Shown piece by piece: positions 7,993 to 13,631 of a stretch of 64,000 nt of DNA. The notes beneath the pieces are model-generated. The model saw only the letters and a list, made by a program, of their open reading frames with translations, was not told where the DNA came from and ran no database searches. The position numbers were made by a program, and so were the translations under genes. The stretch spans positions 124,001 through 188,000 of the forward strand of contig NZ_JASITA010000008.1 of assembly GCF_030063415.1 (NCBI RefSeq), written 5' to 3'. This DNA is from Streptomyces sp. H27-C3 (GTDB lineage Bacteria; Actinomycetota; Actinomycetes; Streptomycetales; Streptomycetaceae). The stretch's first letter is position 1. Every line of letters begins with the position of its first letter.

Positions 7993-8433
7993 CTAGAAGT
8001 CCTCGGGACCAGCGGCTACGCGGCGCGCTTCGGCTGCCACAATGCCCAGCCGCATACGCGCTTCGGGCGTGAAGCCAATGACCGTTTCGATAGCGCGGAG
8101 TTCCCTTTCCGTGGACTCCACATAACGCATGGCAGGATGAACGGCAGGCTGACCGGTAGAGCCCACGGTCATAAGCCCGTCATTCTCAACGGCAGCGAGC
8201 AAGGCCGCTCGCCTGTCGTGAAGCTCGCAATACCGAAGGATGATGTTCCGGTCGGTGTCCGGCGAGTAAGCGCCGTTGCCCGCTGACCAGACATTGCGCC
8301 ATACCTCACGGCCGACGCTCTTGAGTCCGGCAGGCACGCGCGGGGCTCGCCCCTCGTACACGATTGGGGCGGCAGGCTCAGCGGCACCGTTGGCATTGCC
8401 GGTGCGGAGTTCGGGGCTCTTACTTCGGGCCAT
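7993..8433 (-). CDS. Phage terminase small subunit, P27 family
   Basis: A 146-residue protein with the pattern of P27-type small terminases: a basic, disordered start, then the helical core GLKSVGREVWRNVWSAGNGAYSPDTD, YCELHDRR and a C-terminal FTPEARMRLGI segment. The family recognises the packaging site and loads DNA onto the large subunit. It starts at ATG 8433 behind AAGGTGGTG and lies directly upstream of the large subunit gene. The region 8434-8627 before it shows no gene. Confidence 0.85.
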   Translation of the reverse strand: MARSKSPELRTGNANGAAEPAAPIVYEGRAPRVPAGLKSVGREVWRNVWSAGNGAYSPDTDRNIILRYCELHDRRAALLAAVENDGLMTVGSTGQPAVHPAMRYVESTERELRAIETVIGFTPEARMRLGIVAAEARRVAAGPEDF

Positions 8434-8627
8434 GCTGACACCACCTTCACGGGCCTTACCGACCCCTTAACGGGTGCCTTTCTCATGGGTCCGAATGCGG
8501 GCTTGCCCAGCACTCACGCGGGCACGGCACCCAAAAACGGCGTCACACCTAGCGCGCGAAAGGCGAGCTTGGGCCGGGATCGCCAGGGGCCACGTGTCGC
8601 CAACTTCGGAAGCGCCCCGCCCCTCCC

Positions 8628-8981
8628 TCAGAAGGGCGGAGACGAATACCCGAAGTCACGACGCGTCTTTGCCTTGTGACACGTCTTGCATAGTGGCTGC
8701 ACATTCGTTGCCACGTCTTCGCCACCCTTGGCAAGCGGGATGATGTGGTCAACGTCAATGGCCGACGCTAGGTAGCTCAGGCCGCACGATGTGCACGCAC
8801 ACCGACCAGCCTTGCGTATGCCCTTGCGCATGATGGCTGCCGCGTTGTGCCCACGGGCTATAGCCTCACGGCGCTTACGGTGCGACTGGTATGACCGGCC
8901 ACTCTCGTACGCCTTGTGATGCGCGGGGCACCGCCCCTTGACGGCCGCCCACTCTCGGCAGTCCAGACACCGGGTACGCAT
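8628..8981 (-). CDS. HNH endonuclease
   Basis: A 117-residue HNH nuclease. The catalytic core DVDHIIPLAKGG is followed by NVQPLCKTCHKAKT. Zinc-binding pairs are seen in CTSC and CKTC, and a further N-terminal CLDC/CPAH pair suggests two metal sites. HNH proteins encoded beside terminase genes are known to assist DNA packaging and cohesive-end cutting in siphoviruses such as HK97. That role is inferred here from position. Start ATG 8981 is behind GGGGGGGGTGTCCC, 41 nt after palindrome copy 5. Confidence 0.9.
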   Translation of the reverse strand: MRTRCLDCREWAAVKGRCPAHHKAYESGRSYQSHRKRREAIARGHNAAAIMRKGIRKAGRCACTSCGLSYLASAIDVDHIIPLAKGGEDVATNVQPLCKTCHKAKTRRDFGYSSPPF

Positions 8982-9022
8982 GGGACACCCCCCCTATCCG
9001 GGGAGACCCCCCACCCTTCGAA

Positions 9023-9046
9023 CCACCGACTCACGTGAGTCGGTGG
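9023..9046 (-). repeat. Phage palindrome copy 5
   Basis: Exact 24-nt copy between the tRNA pair and the HNH gene. It lies 8 nt past the 3' end of the first tRNA and 41 nt before the HNH ATG. Confidence 0.95.
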
Positions 9047-9054
9047 CCTCTGTG

Positions 9055-9128
9055 TAGCCACCCCCGGACTCGAACCGGGAACCTCTGCCGCCTAAGGGCA
9101 GCGCCTCGTACCGTTGGGCTAGGTGGCC
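9055..9128 (-). tRNA. Phage tRNA, anticodon UAG (Leu CUA), short variable loop
   Basis: A complete 74-nt cloverleaf can be drawn. The acceptor stem is GGCCACC with GGTGGCT, the D stem GCC/GGC, the anticodon stem CTGCC/GGCAG with loop CTTAGGC, a 5-nt variable loop, and the T arm CCCGG-TTCGAGT-CCGGG. The discriminator base is A and no CCA is encoded. U33 is in place, giving anticodon UAG, which reads the leucine codon CUA. Bacterial leucine tRNAs normally have a long variable arm, which is absent here, so the charging enzyme is uncertain. Prophage genes use CTA often. Confidence 0.8.
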
Positions 9129-9133
9129 TAGCT

Positions 9134-9204
9134 TGCGTCGGGCTGGATTCGAACCAGCGTTACCCCCGACAAGGGGGAGTCCTAGGCCGCTGAACGACCA
9201 ACGC
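9134..9204 (-). tRNA. Phage tRNA-like gene with shortened anticodon arm (Thr UGU or Asp GUC)
   Basis: The acceptor stem is GCGTTGG with CCGACGC, the D arm GTTC/GGAC, and the T arm GCTGG-TTCGAAT-CCAGC, all convincing. The anticodon arm is two nucleotides short: CCCCC-TTGTC-GGGGG. If a 4-bp stem with loop CTTGTCG forms, the anticodon is UGU (Thr). If U33 is the second U of TTGTC, it is GUC (Asp). The gene lies 5 nt from the other tRNA. It may be functional, degenerate, or have an unusual loop. Confidence 0.65.
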
Positions 9205-9407
9205 TTTAGGCAATTCCGTGGGGGCTACCCACCATGCCGAGGGATCGCGAGCGAGCCCCAAGAGGGCGAGAGCGGTGGTACTCAGTCCGCCGGTCGTGGT
9301 GGGGTGCGCGGTACTCCCCGCTCTCTACTATTACTAGAGCGTGGTGGTTCCCTGGAGCGGCTTTGTTGCCCGGCTTCCGGGGGCTCGAATAGGTGACGCC
9401 GGTCACA

Positions 9408-9502
9408 GTGCGGTGAAGCGGTGATTGAGGGTCCGTTCTAGCTTTCCTTGTGGTTTTCAATGGGATATCCAAAAAGGCTCTAGAACCACCGTTTCACCGC
9501 AC
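9408..9502. repeat. Nested inverted repeat, candidate cos or terminase-binding region
   Basis: Outer arms 9408-9423 (GTGCGGTGAAGCGGTG) and 9487-9502 are complementary at 15 of 16 positions. Inner arms GTTCTAG (9434-9440) and CTAGAAC (9480-9486) are exact. The central part is AT-rich for this genome and contains a GATATC. Its function is inferred from position only. Confidence 0.45.
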
Positions 9503-9608
9503 CCATCCGCGCTGAGGGCGGCAACCCCTCACACTCCGCGCACGCACGGCCACTCTATGTATGTCAGGGGCATGACAAGACTAGGCGCGCACCTGCGGGC
9601 ATGAGAGA

Positions 9609-9638
9609 GCCCCGGCAGGGTCATTCCCTCACCGGGGC
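9609..9638 (-). terminator. Terminator downstream of integrase, distal copy
   Basis: 7-bp stem GCCCCGG/CCGGGGC with a 16-nt loop, followed on the minus strand by TCTCTC. The leader TGCGGGCATGAGA is shared with the other two terminators. Confidence 0.5.
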
Positions 9639-9688
9639 CGTCTCAGAGGCTCAGGGGGCCGTCAGCGGCCGTCTGCGGGCATGAGAAA

Positions 9689-9718
9689 GCCCCGTCCGGA
9701 GATCAGCCCGGACGGGGC
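9689..9718 (-). terminator. Terminator downstream of integrase, middle copy
   Basis: 11-bp perfect stem GCCCCGTCCGG/CCGGACGGGGC with an 8-nt loop, then TTTCTC on the minus strand. This has the form of an intrinsic terminator. Confidence 0.75.
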
Positions 9719-9890
9719 CCGTTCCACCCGCTTGAACCGTTCTAGACCGGTGGGGCGTACGTCCAAGAGTTGCGCGGTGTCGGGAGCTACCTTCTACGCG
9801 GCCCCTCAAGGGGAACGAGAAGCACCCTAGTTGAGGGGGTGTCACGCTGGGGCCGGTTTCGGCTCAGCGGCCGTCTGCGGGCATGAGAAA

Positions 9891-9921
9891 GCCCCGTCCG
9901 ACCGCTGGGGCCGAACGGGGC
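9891..9921 (-). terminator. Terminator downstream of integrase, proximal copy
   Basis: Stem GCCCCGT/ACGGGGC plus two further pairs, followed on the minus strand by TTTCTC. It lies 88 nt past the integrase stop. Confidence 0.75.
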
Positions 9922-10008
9922 TCTTGGGGACTCACGCGACCGGCTAGGCCGCCTCATGGGACGCTAGGAACGTCCCGGCGTGTTACCCGCACGCCGGGGC
10001 ACCCCCGG

Positions 10009-11787
10009 CTATGCGCTGATCAGTTCCTTGCCTGCCTCTTCTGTCGCGTCCTGGTCGTCGTCTTCGGTTTCAGGCTCAGGCTCAGGCTCAGGTTCGGCCC
10101 AATGGATCGTTACGCGGCCTGCGATGTCCTGGTACCGCCCCGTACTTGTGCGGACGCCAACCTCAACATGGTCAATCCAGAAGCTCAGGAATTCGCGGCG
10201 CTTGATCATGCCCCACTGAGCCCAGAGCGAGCCTTCGCCGATCGGGTCTTTGTCCGGGGTGCCGTTTTTCCAGTCTTCCAACGGCACGCGGACGGCTTGG
10301 ACTTGGAGCGCCCGAAGTGCCTTGAGGCGAGCCCGGCAAACGTCTTCGGTCCGCTGCATGGACTGGACGGCTTCCGTGAACGCTGCCCGGCCCACGGTGC
10401 CCTTGTAGAGCCCAGATTTCTTGTCGGCGTAGATCTCCAAGAGGCTGGTTTCCGTGTGCTTGAGCTGGGCTTCAAGCTCATTGCATTCGATCGTCACACC
10501 GGCCGTGTCTTGCTGCCGTGCGAAGCGCTCGGAGACACCCGCCATGAGCCGCATGTCATCTTCGTTGGCAGCGTCGATGTTGATGAGGCGAGCCCACACC
10601 TTGCGGGCAACGTATTCGTCGGTGTGGTCCACGCGGACGCTCACACGCGTCACTCCCATACGCTTCGCGCCGCTGCCTTCTCGGTTGCTGCGGTAGCGCG
10701 GAACTCCGTCCGTCATGGTCGTACTCATGGTTGCGCCGCAGTAAGAGAACATGATCGGCCATCCGGTAAGCAGGTAGGTGCCACCGTGGTACGGCCGACG
10801 CATCTTCCCTTCGGTGGAAATGGCCGTCTGCAAGACGTACCACTCAGCCGGGGTAATGATCTGCTCATGCACGTGCATGGGGTCGCCGTTGGCGTCGCGC
10901 CGGATCTCCCACTTGTCGGACGTGATGCGGTTAGCGGCCATGCCCGCAATTCGCGGGTCTCGAAGCGTCCTCAATACCGCTTGAGGGGTCCAACGGGGTT
11001 CCGGGTGCTGCTTGTAGTTTCCGCGCTTCCGGCGAGCGGCTACACGGGCTACACCTTGCGGAGTTCTCCAACCGGGTGCGGGATGCTGGGGGTCGGCCGT
11101 CAGCGCTTCGGCAATCTTGCCCGGCGTCAGTCCTTGCTTCTCCGCCATTTCCCGCATGACAAGCACGGTTGCGCGCCCGTCATCCGTGGGCTTGATCTTG
11201 ATGAACTTCACGCCTGCCGGGGTGAAGTCCTTGACGTTCTCACCCCAGAAGGGAGCGTTCCCGGAAACGTGCCCGCCTGCCTGTCGGGCAAGCTCTTTGG
11301 TGTTCACGATGAACGCCGACTTGGTGTCGGATTCTTGCTTTGCGAGCCCGGCGATGATGGCGAAGATTCCCGCGCCGATTGGGTCGCTGGTGTCAAGGTA
11401 CGGTTCCCGGACGCTGACCAGGGAAACGCCGTTGTCCCTCATGACCTTCTCAATGGCGAAAGCCTCTTGAGCGCCCATTCGGGTAAGCCGGGACAAGGTG
11501 AATATGACCACCACGTCGGCCTTGCCGTCACGTACCCACTGCATCATTTCGTCAAGTCCGTCGCGCTGAACGTTCGGGTCCCACCCGGACTTACCTACAT
11601 CGCGGAACCGCTTGACTACTCGGTACCCACGGGCGGCACATAGGGCTTCGCCTGCCTCCCACTGCATGAGGGGGCTAGCGTCGCTGCCGTCTTCGTTGAG
11701 CTTGCTCTGACGCGCGTACAGAATCGCGCGGGGCCGGTCGTCGGCTGCTTCGTTGGCTACGTGCCCGTTGAGCGTCGTTCGTGACAT
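10009..11787 (-). CDS. int: Large serine recombinase (phage integrase)
   Basis: A 592-residue large serine integrase that joins attP with attB. The resolvase domain (about residues 18-165) has the nucleophile Ser28 in ILYARQSK and the LSRLTRMG and GLAKQESD motifs. The recombinase domain is about 170-330 (LRTLRDPRIAGMAANRI). Overall layout and the acidic C-terminus resemble phiC31 integrase. The zinc ribbon is unusual: the expected CxC is SYC, the third Cys position is Ser in YRS, and the fourth is Met in KRMG, so three of four ligands are missing. A coiled-coil motif follows. Start ATG 11787 has AGGAGAGGGAG upstream. The first half of a host gene reads toward it. Confidence 0.93.
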   Translation of the reverse strand: MSRTTLNGHVANEAADDRPRAILYARQSKLNEDGSDASPLMQWEAGEALCAARGYRVVKRFRDVGKSGWDPNVQRDGLDEMMQWVRDGKADVVVIFTLSRLTRMGAQEAFAIEKVMRDNGVSLVSVREPYLDTSDPIGAGIFAIIAGLAKQESDTKSAFIVNTKELARQAGGHVSGNAPFWGENVKDFTPAGVKFIKIKPTDDGRATVLVMREMAEKQGLTPGKIAEALTADPQHPAPGWRTPQGVARVAARRKRGNYKQHPEPRWTPQAVLRTLRDPRIAGMAANRITSDKWEIRRDANGDPMHVHEQIITPAEWYVLQTAISTEGKMRRPYHGGTYLLTGWPIMFSYCGATMSTTMTDGVPRYRSNREGSGAKRMGVTRVSVRVDHTDEYVARKVWARLINIDAANEDDMRLMAGVSERFARQQDTAGVTIECNELEAQLKHTETSLLEIYADKKSGLYKGTVGRAAFTEAVQSMQRTEDVCRARLKALRALQVQAVRVPLEDWKNGTPDKDPIGEGSLWAQWGMIKRREFLSFWIDHVEVGVRTSTGRYQDIAGRVTIHWAEPEPEPEPETEDDDQDATEEAGKELISA

Positions 11788-11818
11788 GCCGTCTGGTCTC
11801 CCTCTCCTGGTTACAGGT

Positions 11819-11861
11819 GGGGGAGCGGGGCGGTTGCCTACTGCGGGTGCCGCGCTCCCCC
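11819..11861. other. Hairpin between attachment junction and integrase
   Basis: Arms GGGGGAGCG (11819-11827) and CGCTCCCCC (11853-11861) enclose 25 nt. It covers the stop of the truncated host frame and lies just upstream of the integrase ribosome site. It could attenuate read-through or be part of the attP arm. Confidence 0.35.
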
Positions 11862-12272
11862 TGGGGGAGACTTCACACGGTCATTCGACCAGACCGTCGA
11901 GGTGACCTCGGGCAGGGCCGCCGCCGTGACGAGGTCCACGCCCTCGGGTACGGGCAGCAGTTGCCCCGCCGGGACCGCGACCTTCTGGGCGTATCCGCCG
12001 CCGCTCAGCAGGGCGCACACCTCGTCACCGACGGACCAGCCCGAGACACCGGCACCCAGCGCCGCGATCCGGCCCGAGCATTCGAGGCCGGGGTACGGGG
12101 ATGAGCCGGGCGGCGGGTCGTAGAAGCCTTGGCGCTGCAGCAGGTCGGCTCGGTTGACGGCGCTCGCCGCGACCTCCACGAGGACCTCTCCCTCGCCGGG
12201 AACGGGGTCGGGGACCTCGGCCCACACAAGTGCCTCGGGGCCACCGGGTTCAGGAATCGTGATCGCATACAT
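11838..12272 (-). pseudogene. NAD(P)H:quinone oxidoreductase (zinc-less MDR type), cut by prophage
   Basis: Starts MYAITIPEPGGPEALVWAEV at ATG 12272, the typical start of quinone oxidoreductases of the medium-chain dehydrogenase/reductase family. The N-terminal catalytic domain follows normally through GLECSGRIAALGAGV and the NRADLLQRQG motif, up to about residue 130. After that, phage-derived residues (DRVKSPPGGARHPQ) lead to a stop. The full protein is about 325 residues, so the nucleotide-binding domain is missing. It should lie past the left prophage end, outside the window. Without prophage excision the gene is inactive, but its promoter may drive the integrase. Confidence 0.88.
11862..11908. 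other. Prophage-host attachment junction (attL/attR)
   Basis: The host quinone oxidoreductase frame reads normally up to LPEVTSTVWSN (about 11885), then turns into unrelated residues. This places the crossover inside about 11870-11900, close to the 5' end of the integrase gene as usual for serine integrases. The exact core dinucleotide cannot be set without the other end. Confidence 0.6.
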
Positions 12273-12405
12273 GGCCGCGAGGCTACTCCGCGCTCTTGTG
12301 GAGCACCTCCCGAACACCCCTCCGTACGCCCTTCGAGCCGTGCACCGGGAGGCCCGCCGCCCCGCCGCCCCCGGCCCGCCCCGGGCGCCGTCATCCGTTG
12401 GTCGG

Positions 12406-12525
12406 GCGGGCGTACGTAGGGCAGGCGTACGTAGGGCAGGCGTACGTAGGGCAGGCGTACGTAGGGCAGGCGTACGTAGGGCAGGCGTACGTAGGGCAGG
12501 CGTACGTAGGGCAGGCGTACGTAGG
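12406..12525. repeat. 15-bp tandem repeat, eight units
   Basis: Seven exact units of GCAGGCGTACGTAGG (12421-12525) follow one unit with a single change (12406-12420). Each holds the palindrome CGTACG. The array starts 8 nt after the potassium channel stop codon and lies upstream of the quinone oxidoreductase gene. It has no stops in several frames, which creates spurious repeat proteins. Short tandem arrays like this usually vary in copy number. Confidence 0.95.
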
Positions 12526-12532
12526 GCGGACC

Positions 12533-13624
12533 TCAGCCGAACGTCGGCCGTGCGGGCGTGCCCTCGTCCTCGGGCGAGGCACGCACGATGGCGATCAGCC
12601 GGTCCGTGAGCTGGAGCGGGCTGGCCGCCGGGTCGTCGTAACCGAGCAGCCGGTGTCCGCGCAACACGCTGACCACCAGGTCGTCGGTCTCCCGCACGCT
12701 GCGTCCCACCTCGGCCTTTATCACCGGCCGCTCGATGAGGTCGAGGCCGGATCCCTGCTGGATCAGGTCCTCCATCACGGTACCGGCGGTGGGGCTGAGC
12801 ACGGACAGGCCAAGGAGCCGGCCGGCCGCACTGGCGCTGGTGATCACCGCGTCGGCGCCGGACTGGCGCAGCAGCGGTGCGTTCTCCTCCTCGCGGACCG
12901 CGGCGACGATCTTCGCGCCCCGGTTGAGCTGGCGCGCGGTGAGCGTGACGAGCACCGCCGTGTCGTCGCGCTGAGTGGCGATGACGATCTGGCGGGCCTT
13001 TTGCAACTCGGCCCGCAGAAGTACATCACTGCGGGTCGCGTCACCCAGGACGCCCACGAAGCCTTCGGCATTGGCCGCCTCGATGACCTTCGCGCTCGGG
13101 TCGACGATGACGACCTGTTCCTTCTTCAGCCCCGTTGCGGCGAGGGTCTGCATCGCAGAACGGCCTTTAGTGCCGAAGCCGACGATGACGGTGTGTTCAC
13201 GCAACTGAGCCCTCCAGCGGTTCAGCCGCCACTCCTCTCGGGTCCGCTCGGTGAGGACCTCAAGAGTGGTGCCGACCAGGATGATCAGAAAGAGCACCCG
13301 CAGCGGCGTCACCAGCAGCACGTTGATGAGCCTGGCGGTGTCGCTGTACGGGACGATGTCGCCGTAACCCGTCGTGGAGAGGGTCACGGTGGCGTAGTAG
13401 ACGGCGTCGAGGAAGTCGACGTGGTCGTCGGAGTTGTCGTGATAGCCGGTGTTGTCGACGTAGACGATGAACACCGTCGACGCCAGGACGAGCATCGCCA
13501 TCACCAGCCGTTTGCCGACCTGGCGCAGAGGCCGGTCGATGATGCGGCGCGGAAGCCGGATTCGGCTGGTGACCAGATGCTCGTCGGCGTGCCTGGCCAT
13601 CGCATCGTGGCCGGGAAGTTTCAC
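12533..13624 (-). CDS. Potassium channel with C-terminal RCK/TrkA-N domain
   Basis: A 363-residue two-transmembrane channel. TM1 is about residues 39-56, the pore helix and selectivity filter TTGYGD are at 84-89, and TM2 is about 98-120. A Rossmann-type RCK domain follows (VIVGFGTKGRSA from about 145) and then a TrkA-C-like end. It should conduct K+ across the cytoplasmic membrane, gated by ligand binding to the RCK domain, like MthK. The ATG at 13624 overlaps the moeA stop (ATGA), so it is coupled to moeA. A ParB site overlaps the start region. Confidence 0.92.
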   Translation of the reverse strand: MKLPGHDAMARHADEHLVTSRIRLPRRIIDRPLRQVGKRLVMAMLVLASTVFIVYVDNTGYHDNSDDHVDFLDAVYYATVTLSTTGYGDIVPYSDTARLINVLLVTPLRVLFLIILVGTTLEVLTERTREEWRLNRWRAQLREHTVIVGFGTKGRSAMQTLAATGLKKEQVVIVDPSAKVIEAANAEGFVGVLGDATRSDVLLRAELQKARQIVIATQRDDTAVLVTLTARQLNRGAKIVAAVREEENAPLLRQSGADAVITSASAAGRLLGLSVLSPTAGTVMEDLIQQGSGLDLIERPVIKAEVGRSVRETDDLVVSVLRGHRLLGYDDPAASPLQLTDRLIAIVRASPEDEGTPARPTFG

Positions 13625-13631
13625 GTGAAAC
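13618..13631. promoter_or_regulatory. parS site (ParB-binding)
   Basis: GTTTCACGTGAAAC, a perfect 14-bp palindrome identical to the Streptomyces parS consensus, lies over the moeA stop and channel start. Such sites cluster around oriC in Streptomyces and nucleate ParB complexes for chromosome segregation. Confidence 0.9.

Larger units (their letters stand above)
9205..10008. other. Non-coding phage region between tRNA genes and integrase
   Basis: About 800 bp without a convincing gene. It contains a nested dyad (9408-9502), a 37-bp direct repeat (9662-9698 and 9864-9900) and three terminators facing the integrase. By synteny with phages whose terminase and integrase genes lie at opposite genome ends, the cohesive-end (cos) site should lie here. 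I could not locate the cut positions. Confidence 0.6.
1..11890 (-). mobile_element. Integrated prophage, right portion (left end outside window)
   Basis: All genes from the left edge to the integrase lie on the minus strand in the order integrase, tRNAs, HNH nuclease, terminases, portal, protease, capsid, connector, tail genes. This is the head-to-tail order of a temperate siphovirus of Streptomyces with an HK97-fold head. The right boundary is placed where the quinone oxidoreductase reading frame stops matching its family (about 11875-11895). Codon use differs from the host: Leu codon CTA is common in these genes. The left attachment site is not in the window, so size and completeness are unknown. 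Confidence 0.93.

Noticed and set aside
8434-8627. Possible gene between terminase small subunit and HNH
   Set aside because: Frames on both strands lack a ribosome site and conserved residues.
1210-9046. Phage palindromes as plain intrinsic terminators
   Set aside because: No T-tract follows any copy, one copy lies in coding sequence, and genes on both sides appear to be cotranscribed structural genes.
9883-11643. Long plus-strand frame opposite the integrase
   Set aside because: Antisense shadow of the integrase gene, with no recognised domain. The integrase frame has all motifs.
12406-12525. CRISPR array
   Set aside because: Units are contiguous without unique spacers and no cas genes are present.
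12391-12609. Open frames with repeated PTYAC, AYVGQ or GVRRA units
   Set aside because: They arise only because the 15-bp tandem repeat lacks stops in several frames. There is no start with ribosome site and no domain.
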